A stretch of DNA of 18,393 nucleotides from Ignavibacteriota bacterium. Lineage in GTDB: Bacteria; Bacteroidota; Ignavibacteria; UBA10030; UBA6906. A program made the position numbers and the translations under genes. The DNA lies in NCBI GenBank assembly GCA_016707525.1, contig JADJHP010000019.1:1-18393 (forward strand). Reading direction: 5' to 3'. Below the pieces are notes generated by a model. It did no database searches. It was not told the DNA's origin and saw only the letters and a list, made by a program, of their open reading frames with translations. This document shows positions 1 to 8,089 of this stretch, in pieces. The stretch's first letter is position 1. Every line of letters begins with the position of its first letter.

Positions 1-694
1 CCGCAGTGGGCACCGAGACCCCCCCAATCGATCATCACCCTCAGCGAAGGCAAGGACAGCGCGGCTTCAGACGCGCGATCATCCGCGTTGTGGATCGACC
101 GGATCCACGACCAGTCTGGATTTTGCGTGTGGGGCGGTTCGTGCGAGATCGCCCAAGCCATCTGGAAGGTGCGGGCCACGCGCGCAGCCGTAGAACAGTT
201 CCTCGGCAAATTGCGTCTTTCACGAATCGCCACGCAGGACGCGACGACAAACTGGCTGCTGGAGAACTTTCCGAACTTCGTTCGTCAGCCCTTCTCCGAG
301 AACTACATGGGGATGTTCTGGGTTAGCTCCGACGCGCGGACAAAGCCGTTGCGGACCTGGCATGGGTGAACGCGCACATTCGCGAGGGACACGACCGCTA
401 AATTACGCCTATCCGCAGAGGCAGTTTGAGACGAAGTTACCGGGCGCAGGAAGGCGACACGCCATCCTTCCTGCATCTGGTCAGCGCCGTGCGTGGACTG
501 AACGATCCAGAGAACCCGACCAGCCGGGTTGGGGCGGCCAGTTCACTAAAGAACGCAGCTCAGCATCCACTGGTTCGATGCGCCGGGTGGCGGGAAGAAC
601 GCCTCGAAGTGGCGCGTCGAAGTTCGGGCGAGATTTCGCCCGGCGGGCGGGGACTGGATGTTGCCGCGTGCAGCGCGGCACGAATATCTTTGTG
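1..694 (+). pseudogene. DUF1593 (Sde182-type nucleoside-hydrolase-like) protein, 5' end outside window, frameshifted
   Basis: Piecing together three frames gives a chain typical of the DUF1593 / cellulose-binding Sde182 nucleoside-hydrolase-like domain. Recognisable blocks are IIRVVDRPDPRPVWI, CVWGG, AQAIWKVRATR, NWLLENFPNF, WVNAHIREGH, EGDTPSFLHLVSAVRGLNDP, GWGGQF, HWFDAP and finally DWMLPR. The order (VWGG, then A-LWKVRATR, then GDTPSFL, then GWGG) is that of the family, whose members are usually secreted and of unclear carbohydrate- or nucleoside-related function. The chain already lies inside the domain at base 1, so the start is outside the window. At least three frame changes occur (around 120, 340 and 560). 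The end is placed just before the GCCTCAC box at 695; if that box were GCCTAAC, a TAA stop would fall inside it, as is common in integron cassettes. Family assignment is fairly sure; exact end is not. Confidence 0.72.
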
Positions 695-825
695 GCCTCA
701 CCAAGCGCTGCAGCGAACCCGGCCATCGCGCTCCGGTTGCAATCCCTCCGCAGGCCCGGTCGTGGAAGCAGGATTAGCCAAGAATTGGGCTAACGTCCCA
801 CGGCATGAACTTCGAAGCTTAAGGC
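695..825 (+). repeat. attC-like recombination site, short family (copy 0)
   Basis: The element begins with GCCTCAC (695-701), close to the attC R'' consensus RYYYAAC, followed by CAAGCGCTGCAGCG. It ends with CTTAAGGC (818-825), close to the R' consensus GTTRRRY. The middle (CTCCGGTTGCAATCCC and flanks) resembles a cassette-associated repeat common in environmental integron arrays, known from memory and not searched here. It lies exactly between the DUF1593 gene and the GWxTD gene. It belongs to a different sequence family from the longer repeats further right but opens with a similar motif. An attC role is inferred. Confidence 0.5.
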
Positions 826-913
826 GCAAGCATATCATGCCCGACAAATTGGATGAACCGTCACACTATCTTCTGCAATACCGTGTTGAGTGCTACTTGT
901 CACAATGGTGAAG

Positions 914-3216
914 ATGTCTAGGAGAATTGTTAAGCATTTCTGCGCGCACATCGTAATGCCTGCTTTCAATGGAGGTGGCCGAATGGTCGCCGATGGACTT
1001 GGGGAACGCAGTAGGACAGGTGGCGTCGAGCATTTCCCACCGCTGATTCCTCCCAGACTCTTACGATGCATTTGTTTCAATTAGGAAGAGCTGCGGTTGT
1101 GGATCATGACTGGCAAAAGGCGGATCTCGCGCAGAGTGGCCTCGGCATCGACAGCACCAACCTCTCATGTCACTATCTGGCTGCCATCGCTGAACGTGAG
1201 ATCGGGTCCGTGCGACAGAACTTCCACTGGAAAAGAGCCCAGGGCCATTTCGAATGGATATTGCGTCGAGATTCAACGTACGAAGATGCATTGATGCAGT
1301 ATTGCTCTTTTCATGGAACGAATCAAGATAACCGGGTTCGCTATCTTGCTGGAATTAGCTCAACGGCAGCTGATCCTCACGCCAGGAGCAGAGCTACGCA
1401 GATCGGCCTTTTCCTTCTTCGTCACTACTCATTGTGCAATCGTCAGGACTTCCTCTCCTGGAGCAAAGGGTACTCAGGCGCGTCCCTCCCGGTTCTTTGA
1501 GGGAAGGCCATGCGCCGTGATGGGCGGCTTAAGTTCTGCCGGATTCAGTTTCTTCGCTGCTTGGTGTTCTCGATGGAGTACCTCAAGAAGCAATTCGCCT
1601 CGCCCGCGCGAAAATGTGCTACGAGGAGACTAGCCAACGCAGAATCCGAATACATGATGGCTGTTGAAGGAATCTCCAGCGTGTAGGAGCTCAAAGTTCT
1701 CTTTGATGACATTAAATATCATGTCAGACGCTGAGTTAAGGTTGGTATTATCGCGGTCTCCATACCATTGCTACACAACAAGAGTTCTTCCAATCGTTCT
1801 GGCAATTCAGGAATCCGTTTTAAGCATCCAAATCGAACCAAACTTCTCGAACATATCCGACGCTCGCTCATTGCTGAGAAGAAGTACGAGTTTGTTAAGC
1901 CTTCGCACCTGGTTCTCAACCGGACAGGATTCTTGAGCTTGTCTTCCCCCGGGCCTTTTCTCTGAATGAAGAATTCAATGACATGGGCTTGGTCTATCTT
2001 CGACGAGGAGAACCGAGTGACATTGTGAGGCACAATTATACGCCGTTCGATGATGATGATCACAAAGAGCGGGTCAATAAAATCCTCCTCGACCCGACCG
2101 AGTATCCAACAAGATTGTTGATAAGAAGGAAAATCAGGCCTTTGCATCCGAAGTCATGTCCGATATACAGGATTCATCAAGGAGGACTACGAATCCTGGC
2201 TCTACGACGTCCGGGTGATGCACCTCGTATGATCTTCCATTTCAGAAGCATAATGCCGCAGGGAGCGGATGGAGACTTACCCCATCCCGGATTTTGACCC
2301 TATGATCCTCAAGCTTGGCATGGGATAAACGGTATGAGGAACTCTACGACCGACGGCAGTGGCGACCCGTGCCATCTTCGAAAATGAGGTCAAAGTTGAA
2401 ACGCGCGCAACGGTCGATCGCGCGCTCACGACGGACAGGCAGACTTGGGACAAGCAGGTCTCCATTGTACAGTTCCCCCACGCGATCGACATGTTCCGGG
2501 GAACCGAAGGCGGCTCATTGCTGGATATCTCCTACGCCATTCCCATCACCTTCACTGTCCCATCTCGTGCCCGACACCATGCACGCCCTGCCTGTGGAGA
2601 TCGGATTTTCCATGGTCAACTCGTGCAACCAGCAGTGTGTGGCTCAATTGGATACGGTTGTCGTTGGCGTGGGAAAGGGACGGACGGGCGCATTGGTGGA
2701 TTTGATCCGGTACACGGTCCCTCCCGACCGCTATGCAGTGTCCATGCACCTGAGGTCATTGACGGGGAATATCCTGGGGGCATGGAAGCAAGCACTGCGA
2801 GTCGTGAACTATTCCACGCCTGGACTCTCCATGAGTTCTGTCCAGCTCTTACGTCGCTCGCCGCAGCGGGGGGCGTTGGAGATCGATGGTGTGAAGGTGA
2901 TCCAGAGCCCATTTGCGACGCAATTGTTGAATGAGCCATTCTACATCTATTTCCAGATCTATGATCTGATACCGGATGGTGACGGTACCACGTCGTACAC
3001 CGCGGAATGCCGCCTTATCCGAGCGGGCGATCACGGGTGGGATGAGGGGATACCCATCCATAAGGGAAAAGGTTGGCGGGATGCAAAATGTCAGCGAATT
3101 CTACACGATCAATCTGGAAAGGTGAAGCCAGAAATACACGCTCGCCGTTCCGGGTAACGGATAGGATGAGAGTTGAATCCATATCCGCAACGCTTCTGGA
3201 AGTGGTAAAGCCATGA
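914..3216 (+). pseudogene. TPR and GWxTD domain protein, multiply frameshifted
   Basis: The N-terminal part (about 1040-1680) reads as TPR-like helices: AAVVDHDWQKADLA, CHYLAAIAEREIGS, AQGHFEWILRRDSTYEDAL, SEYMMAVEGISS. From about 1780 a GWxTD-type domain follows, with FRNPF, LLEHIRRSLIAEKKYEF, then FNDMGLVYLRRGEPSDIVRH (about 1974-2035), the family's conserved core. The C-terminal part has YAIPI, the long stretch PPDRYAVSMHLR to LLNEPFYIYFQIYDL (2710-2960), and VTDRMRVESISATLLEVVKP ending at TGA 3214-3216. GWxTD proteins occur in Bacteroidetes, Ignavibacteria and Acidobacteria; their role is poorly defined, probably envelope-associated. Seven or more frame changes are needed. The start is uncertain: ATG 914 and ATG 837 are candidates, neither with a good ribosome site. 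The stretch 1650-2300 looks more AT-rich than its neighbours, which fits a cassette of separate origin. Confidence 0.75.
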
Positions 3217-3306
3217 CAATGCACTTGCCTATTGGTGAGTGACCAGGAATGCATATCGTGTCTATCTTGAATAGGCTCATGAGCAATACACGATCGAACG
3301 ATGGCA

Positions 3307-3329
3307 GAATGGGAATTAGTGTCCCATTC
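3307..3329 (+). terminator. Hairpin after the GWxTD gene, possible terminator
   Basis: GAATGGGA (3307-3314) and TCCCATTC (3322-3329) form a perfect 8-bp stem with a 7-nt loop, followed by a moderately T-rich stretch (ACTTATTCCTT). It sits 90 bp after the GWxTD stop and just before repeat copy 1. The rest of the gap 3217-3349 shows nothing recognisable. A terminator role is inferred; the T-tract is weak. Confidence 0.35.
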
Positions 3330-3349
3330 GACGACTTATTCCTTATGCA

Positions 3350-3610
3350 GGCTAACCAGCGGCTGCACCCGCCCCTAAGACGGCGGGATCTTTGACCCTA
3401 GGCTGCGTCCGGGTGCATAGGGGTTGGACACTTCGTTACTGAGGTGATCGGCTAGAAGGCAAGCAAAAGCGTTTCCCAACAACAGTCGTTTCGTGGCGCA
3501 GCTCGCGGAGCCTGGATCCTCGATTGGCAGCGACTTGGCGTACAACGCTACGTCGCGCCAAATCGAGATGAGCCACGTTCCTGATCGCGAACCCCGCGGA
3601 ATCACGCCAC
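3350..3610 (+). repeat. Long attC-like structured repeat, copy 1
   Basis: It starts with GGCTAAC (3350-3356) and CAGCGGCTGCACCC, then the hairpin arms CCCGCCCCT / GACGGCGGG and ATCTTTGACC. The middle module (GGGGTTGG..CACTTCGT, then AAAAGCGTTTCCCAACAACAG) is shared with copy 4. The 3' module has GTCGTTTCG, GGATCCTCG, then a long stem: CTCGATTGGCAGCGAC (3519-3534) against GTCGCGCCAAATCGAG (3552-3567), followed by ATGAGCC. The terminal GTTRRRY box is not recognisable here, so the right boundary is approximate. This copy uses a different stem sequence from copies 2, 4 and 5 at the same place. Confidence 0.7.
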
Positions 3611-3626
3611 AACCTTGGAGACCTCC

Positions 3627-4075
3627 ATGGACGTCGCCATACGAAAGATCGAACCGGGGATATTCATCAGCTTCTATGGCTACGGGGAATCAGCCCGAGG
3701 AAATAGCACAATGAAATGTGACGCGTGGTGTCGACAACAACACCTTGACCCCCGGAGAAGCCATTTGTCTATGGTTTCAACAATCCGAACCCAATTCCCG
3801 ATTCCGCGAAATACGGCTATGAATATGGGTGCAGGTTATTAGTGGTGAGGAGCCTCAAGGCGATAGTCGCATCGTCGAATTCCACGGGGGAGATTATGCC
3901 GTTGTCGAATGCGTTGGCGCGTCCAACATGCTTCAACGCTGGCAATCCGTGTATGCATGGTGTATGGATCACAAGTACACACTCGGATATCATCAGGCAC
4001 TTGACGCAGGTGACCAGGGGCCATCCTGATCCGAACGAAATGATATTCGCACTCTATTGTCCAATAACTCTATAG
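3627..4075 (+). pseudogene. GyrI-like / AraC effector-binding-domain protein, frameshifted cassette gene
   Basis: Hopping frames gives a stand-alone GyrI-like small-molecule-binding domain of about 150 residues: MDVAIRKIEPGIFISFYGYG, CDAWCRQQHLDP, VYGFNNPNPIPDSAKYGYEYG, then RIVEFHGGDYAVVECVG, WQSVYAWCMDHKYTLGYHQAL and DPNEMIFALYCPITL before TAG 4073-4075. The patterns YGFNNPNP, YGYE, GGxYAV and W..W are typical of stand-alone members of the SOUL/GyrI-like superfamily, which bind small hydrophobic or cationic compounds; no helix-turn-helix part is present. The start is ATG 3627, close to the end of repeat copy 1, and the stop lies a few bases before copy 2, so this is a one-gene cassette. Three frame changes (about 3700, 3840 and 4020) break it. 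Confidence 0.72.
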
Positions 4076-4081
4076 CAGCCG

Positions 4082-4325
4082 GTGCCCAAGCGGCTGCACC
4101 CCGCCCCTAAGACGGCGGGATCTTTGACCTGACGCCGCGTCTGGAGTAACGGGGTATCTATCTTATTCATTTGTAGCGTTGGTTGAGGTTTTCAAATTCA
4201 GCAGTCGTTTCGCGGCGGGGGTCCCGCTGTGAAGGATCCTCGTCCCGTCTACGGGTTAGCCTCACCCGCTTCACGGGTTCGCTACCTCCGGGCGGGACGG
4301 GACAAGTTGCAACGAGCCGTTAGGC
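4082..4325 (+). repeat. Long attC-like structured repeat, copy 2
   Basis: The left box is TGCCCAAG, a degenerate form of GCCTAAC, followed by CGGCTGCACCCC. Terminator-like arms CCCGCCCCT / GACGGCGGG and ATCTTTGACC follow. The 3' module contains GCAGTCGTTTCGCGGC, GGATCCT, the stem CGTCCCGTC (4241-4249) / GGCGGGACG (4291-4299), and an inner hairpin ACCCG (4264-4268) / CGGGT (4274-4278). It ends in GAGCC followed by a perfect GTTAGGC (4319-4325), 17 bp before the next start codon. Length 244 bp. The GTTAGGC end next to the gene start is the main reason for an attC interpretation. Confidence 0.75.
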
Positions 4326-4342
4326 CGCATAATCCGGGGTAC

Positions 4343-4995
4343 ATGAAGACGCTCATTCCCGAAATACAAAGTTCCCTTGCGAGCATGCCTACAAAGAACG
4401 CTCCATCGTTCCGTCTCGTGCGTCGTGCGTGGTCGAAAAGGCTCAAGACATCATCCGGACGATCGGTCATCAGTATGTCCCGGCAATTGGTATCCCTGGG
4501 CGTATGGGAGCGACTATTCGCCTATGAAGTGCTTACCCATCATCGCGACGCCTCGCACGCATTGCGACCAAAGGATGTAGTCGCCCTCGGAAGGGGGATT
4601 CGCAGTTGGGGCGAGGTGGATTGCTTTGCTTCTTACGTGGCTGGTCCAGCCTGGCGGGACGGCAATCTCCCAACCCGTGTAATCCAGGGCTGGACCCGGT
4701 CAGAGGATCATTGGTGGAGACGGGTCGCAGTAGTGAGCACTGTGCCGCTGAACAACCGTGCGCGTGGCGGCGAGGGCGATGCGAAGCGCACATTGGGCAT
4801 TGTAGGTTGGTCGTTCGAGACCGCCATGATATGGTGGTCAAGGCGCTATCGTGGGCGCTACGCGAATTGAGTAAGCGCGATACACTCGCGGTGAGGACAT
4901 TCCTCGATCACTATTCTCAGCAGTTGGCTCCGCGGAGTCCTGCGCGGGTACAAAACAAGATTCGCACAGGCTTGAAGAAGCCCCGTGCACGATGA
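4343..4995 (+). CDS. AlkD-like DNA alkylation repair protein, one frameshift
   Basis: The product is a HEAT-like-repeat DNA glycosylase of the AlkC/AlkD superfamily, which removes alkylated bases such as 3- and 7-methylpurines by backbone-dependent capture. Visible features are the helical N-terminus MKTLIPEIQSSLASM, VWERLFAYEVLTHH, WGEVDCFASYV, the region TRSEDHWWRRVAVVSTVPLN that matches the family's W/D/R-rich active-site region, and the C-terminal VVKALSWALRELSKRD, FLDHYSQQLAPR, VQNKIRTGLKKP. A single frame change around 4800-4830 joins residues 1-155 with the C-terminal 60. ATG 4343 is chosen because it is the first after repeat copy 2; an open frame extends upstream into the repeat but has no coding character. 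TGA is at 4993-4995. One-gene cassette between copies 2 and 3. Confidence 0.8.
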
Positions 4996-5010
4996 GTAGG
5001 GCAGTGGTGC

Positions 5011-5100
5011 GCCCTCACCAGCGGCTGCACCCCGCCGCCAAGACGGCGGGATCTTTGACCTGCCGCGGCGCCAGGGGCCACGGGATTGGAAGGGGGTATC
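5011..5100 (+). repeat. Long attC-like repeat, copy 3, truncated
   Basis: The left box CCCTCAC (5012-5018) is followed by CAGCGGCTGCACCCC, hairpin arms CCCGCCGCC / GACGGCGGG and ATCTTTGACCTG, then a short remnant (GGGATTGG) of the middle module. The whole 3' module with the GTCCCGCC stem and GTTAGGC is missing: the toxin stop codon on the other strand begins at 5109. This is the only clear copy without a 3' half, and it is the one bordering the reversed toxin-antitoxin unit. Confidence 0.65.
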
Positions 5101-5108
5101 GGGAAATA

Positions 5109-5417
5109 TTAGTGGATATCCGAATAGTCCCGTCCCCCATGCAGAATGCGATAGACAAGGACGACAGAGGTCTCAAGGCGGTAGAAGGCCAGATAATCGC
5201 CGATGATGAGGTATCTGAACCCCAGCATGGCGATGTCATGATCACGTGGAATTCTGCCAAGCAGAGGTTGGGTCGAAAGGGCATTCAGATCCTTTTCGAT
5301 GCGGATCAGCAATTGATCGGCGACAGTTGGGTTCTCGGCTGCGACGTAATCATAAATGTCAGTGAGGTCCCGTTCGGCCAACCCGAGAAGTCGGACCCCT
5401 CGTTTACGCCGAGGCAC
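5109..5417 (-). CDS. RelE/ParE family toxin
   Basis: The 102-residue product has the ParE/RelE toxin pattern: GLAERDLTDIYDYVAAENP (helical hairpin), ADQLLIRIEKDLNAL, P-LGR, then GFRYLIIGDYLAFYRLE and VVLVYRILHGGRDYSDIH. The RYLIIGDYLAFYR and V-RILHG-RD strands are the signature of the ParE branch, which usually poisons DNA gyrase, while RelE members cleave mRNA; the sequence alone does not settle which. GTG at 5417-5415 is chosen as start because it gives family length and a 14-bp overlap with the antitoxin 3' end, as expected for translational coupling. The frame stays open further upstream, inside the antitoxin gene, but without toxin-like sequence. The pair is transcribed against the direction of the cassette array. 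Confidence 0.85.
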   Translation of the reverse strand: MPRRKRGVRLLGLAERDLTDIYDYVAAENPTVADQLLIRIEKDLNALSTQPLLGRIPRDHDIAMLGFRYLIIGDYLAFYRLETSVVLVYRILHGGRDYSDIH

Positions 5418-5676
5418 GGAGCCTCTTCCGGATGTCGCGTACGACGTGGGCGAGAAGTCTCCCGGTGTCACCGGCAGCGTGCTGGGCCTGGGCCGCAGAA
5501 AGCTTGTTGAGCAATTCAATCTTCTTCTGCATCTTCGCATAGTGGCTCAGCGACATCACCACCATATCGCCTTCGCCGTTCTTGGTGATGAACACGGGTT
5601 CGTCGGCATTGTGTACCAGCTGAGAGATCTCGTTGGCCTTATTGCGAAGATCCGAGATCGGTTTGATAACGGGCAT
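5404..5676 (-). CDS. Phd/YefM family antitoxin
   Basis: The 90-residue protein begins MPVIKPISDLRNKANEIS and contains EPVFITKNGEGDMVVMSL-HYAKMQ, the classic Phd/YefM DNA-binding fold (PISDLRN, then VFITKNG, then VVMS). The C-terminal half (KIELLNKLSAAQAQHAAGD) is the helical toxin-neutralising segment. It is intact. AGGAGG lies 4 bp before ATG 5676. It overlaps the toxin gene and is preceded by a good promoter with a dyad, which fits autoregulation by the toxin-antitoxin complex. Toxin-antitoxin pairs with their own promoters are well known in large chromosomal integron arrays, where they are thought to stabilise the array. Confidence 0.9.
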   Translation of the reverse strand: MPVIKPISDLRNKANEISQLVHNADEPVFITKNGEGDMVVMSLSHYAKMQKKIELLNKLSAAQAQHAAGDTGRLLAHVVRDIRKRLRASA

Positions 5677-5699
5677 ATGGCCTCCTATTCGACGATATC

Positions 5700-5729
5700 A
5701 GTATATGGATACTATTGTGATAGAGTCAA
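5700..5729 (-). promoter_or_regulatory. Promoter of the toxin-antitoxin pair with overlapping dyad
   Basis: On the minus strand TTGACT (5729-5724) and TATACT (5705-5700) are separated by 18 bp, close to sigma-70 consensus, 24 bp before the antitoxin start. The symmetrical AGTAT-CCAT-ATACT overlaps the -10 box and is a plausible operator for the antitoxin. It lies between the antitoxin and the left box of repeat copy 4. Confidence 0.65.
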
Positions 5730-5740
5730 GTGAGGCGGGC

Positions 5741-5998
5741 GCCTCGCCAGCGGCCGCACCCCGCCGCCACGACGGCGGTTTCTATGACCTGACGCCGCAC
5801 CACGGGCATCGGGGTTGGGCACTTCGTCACACGGGGGTGTTCGGTTATAAGAGACCAAAAGCGTTTCCCAAAACAGCAGTCGTTTCGCGGCGCAGTTCCC
5901 GGCGTGCGGAATCCTCGTCCCGCCTTCGGCGTTGGCCTCACCCGCTTCGCGGGTTCGCTCACTCCGCGCGGGACGGGATGAACCGCGAGCCGTTAGGC
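5741..5998 (+). repeat. Long attC-like structured repeat, copy 4 (best full-length copy)
   Basis: GCCTCGC (5741-5747) and CAGCGGCCGCACCCC open the element. Hairpin arms CCCGCCGCC / GACGGCGG follow. The middle module (CATCGGGGTTGGGCACTTCG, AAAAGCGTTTCCC) is shared with copy 1. The 3' module has CAGTCGTTTCGCGGCGCAG, the perfect 8-bp stem CGTCCCGC (5916-5923) / GCGGGACG (5968-5975), and an inner hairpin ACCCGC-TTC-GCGGGT (5940-5954). It ends with CCGCGAGCC and a perfect GTTAGGC (5992-5998). Length 258 bp. Confidence 0.8.
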
Positions 5999-6090
5999 GA
6001 CAGCATGTCAGCCTCTGCCGAAATGAACGCAGATCTGAGAGCAAAACAGATGCATTAGTTATCCCTGAGCGGTGCTAATCCGGAGGACTT

Positions 6091-7747
6091 ATGAGGTTCC
6101 TTCTTGTCGTTGTACTCCTCAGCACCATGATGGTAGCATGCCAGAACAACGAGTCAACAATAACGGGACAACTTCTGGGCGCAGATGGTAGGCCGATGCC
6201 GGTAGCCCATGTGCGTTTGGCGGAGGCAACATTCATACCCGTTTCTCTGCCACGTCTCCATGGTCCCATACTGAACACAGAGGCGGTCCACGCAAACGGG
6301 ATGTTCAAGATCTCAACTCGCGACACTGGACCACTTGTTCTTCTGTGTAGTGGGGTTGGGCATGAGGAACTTTGCATTCCCTTGCCCCTTGAGCACCACG
6401 AAGAGATTTCACTGGACATTTGGCTGGCCCGGGCATTTTGCGACACCTCCCGTTCCGAAATAGAGGTCCTCACGAGCAGTGACAATGGGGCAACTTTCCA
6501 AACCGTTCCGCTTGTCAAGCAAGCCGATGCCAGTTTCCGAGCCGATATTCTAACTGCCGGAGACAGCGTTCAGTACATGATCTACGGTACGGGTCCCAAG
6601 GGGACTGCTACCACCTTGATCGGGGCATCGGCAGACCGCTATCAAATAGCAGAGGGCAATGAATATGTTTGCGTGGTCCCCGCAAGAAACGGCCATGCAA
6701 TCATCGAATACCGTCCGCCTGAGCGGGAGGCTGGTCAAGGCGGCGTCGTTCACTACCACGACTCTTCGTCATTGTTCGCTGCGTTTGCAGGCCTACAAGA
6801 CAATTTCGAACGTCACATGGCATTTGCAAATCTAGCACTTCAGAGCCATCTGCGCGACGGGTTGCCTGCCCAATCGGTCGCGTCTCATTGGCTTGCGCTG
6901 GCAGACACCCTTGCGAAGAAAGAAGCGGCAACGAACGACACCTTGCTCAAGGACGAACTCACACTTGAAGTGTTTGAATGTTACGAACGCGGGGGTGTGC
7001 CTCTACGTGATCCAAACCGACGTGACATGATTGCGAACGTTCTGCCAACCTCTCTTGCCTGGGCATACCACGGATCGCTAGGTCTGGCGACTAGGCATCT
7101 CTCACAAATGGGGGATGAGTACTACGCCTCTCTCCTCGGCAATTATCCATCGCGCTCGTACTCAGCCTATCTGCTCTTTTACGAATGTGCTGAAGCAAAA
7201 CAAGCGCACAATGATGCTAAGGTGCTGAGAATACTGTCCGCCTGCGAACAGACTTTGCAGGCACGATCGGAGCCCGGCAAGCGTTGGATTTGTATGCACC
7301 GCGCGAAGCCATCCGGATCGCTTCCGTACTTCCTGAGTTTTCATTTCGTTCGGTGGAAGACTCCAATCAGGTGCTCACAAATGCATCGTTCCTCGGCAAT
7401 CATCTTCTCCTCGTATTCTGGGCAACGTGGTGCACCCCCTGTGTCGCTGAGATGCCAGCCCTTCACGAGGCATACCACAAGTATCGCAGAGCCGGTTTGA
7501 ACATCCTCAGCGTGTCACTCAATAATACCCATCCGAGATCGGCGGGTTTAGAAAGTTGCGTTGGCCTATGCCATGGTCAGTGGTTGCGGTGCCCAAAGAA
7601 GGAGTCTCTTCCGTGTCGACTCGCTTTGACGCAGGCGCGGGAACACATATCTTGGTGGATCCGGCTGGCAAGGTTCTTAAGTTCGGCGGCCTTAGGGAGA
7701 TGCAACTCGATTCCACGTTTAGACATCTCCTTCACAAGGACGAATAG
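6091..7747 (+). CDS. TlpA-like thioredoxin-fold lipoprotein, two frameshifts
   Basis: About 550 residues in three frames. MRFLLVVVLLSTMMVAC is a lipoprotein signal with Cys17 as acylation site and Gln at +2, so an outer-membrane, periplasm-facing lipoprotein is likely. Residues about 24-110 resemble a carboxypeptidase-regulatory-like beta sandwich (TITGQLLGADGRPMPVAHVRL). A helical middle follows. After a frame change near 7270 comes the thioredoxin domain, with LLLVFWATWCTPCVAEMPALH (active-site WCTPC at 7428-7442). After a second change near 7530 come PWSVVAVP, THILVDPAGKVLKFGG and the end LLHKDE at 7747. This is the architecture of Bacteroidetes TlpA/AhpC-TSA lipoproteins, thiol-disulfide oxidoreductases of the envelope. 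GGAGG lies 6 bp before ATG 6091. A large cassette between copies 4 and 5. Confidence 0.85.
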
Positions 7748-7814
7748 CAATGGGCTCATATCCTTCAGAATCATCACGCAGCGCAAACGGCAACCATGGA
7801 GTAGCAGTGCTGTC

Positions 7815-8056
7815 GCCTCACCAGCGGCTGCACCCCGCCGTCAAGACGGCGGGATCTATGACCCGGCGCCGTGGAAAGAACAACCGGGTATTGACCTTCA
7901 CCAATTTTTGTGTTGGTTGAGGTTGTCACCTTCACCAGTCGGGTCGCAGCGCAGGTCCCGCCGTGCGGAATCCTCGTCCCGCCTACGGAGTTCGCCTCAC
8001 CCGCTTCGCGGGCTCGCTCACTCCGGGCGGGATGGGATGAGCCGCGACCATCAGGG
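7815..8056 (+). repeat. Long attC-like structured repeat, copy 5
   Basis: GCCTCAC (7815-7821) and CAGCGGCTGCACC open it, followed by the perfect hairpin CCCGCCGTC-AA-GACGGCGGG. The middle module is the second type (GGGTATTGACC, TTGTGTTGGTTGAGGTTGTC), nearly identical to copy 6, and can itself fold (ACCTTCACCAA against TTGGTTGAGGT). The 3' module has stem CGTCCCGCC (7975-7983) / GGCGGGATG (8026-8034), inner ACCCGC-TTC-GCGGG, and ATGAGCCGCGACC followed by ATCAGGG where other copies have GTTAGGC. Length about 242 bp. Confidence 0.78.
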
Positions 8057-8089
8057 GGCGGGCCCAATTCTGTGCAGAAGGGAATCACC

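Noticed and set aside
3368..3390. Short direct repeats with similar spacing suggested a CRISPR array at first glance.
   Set aside because: Units are about 250 bp, occur once per gene and contain complete genes between them; there are no 25-40 bp repeats with uniform spacers and no cas genes.
4229..4342. Upstream extension of the AlkD frame starting inside repeat copy 2.
   Set aside because: The translated residues come from the repeat's stem-loops and are shared with other copies, so they are not protein-coding.
5028..5060. Possible insertion-sequence ends, because the repeats contain strong inverted arms.
   Set aside because: No transposase fragment, no target-site duplications and no common internal gene were seen; the repeated unit is the spacer and not the gene.
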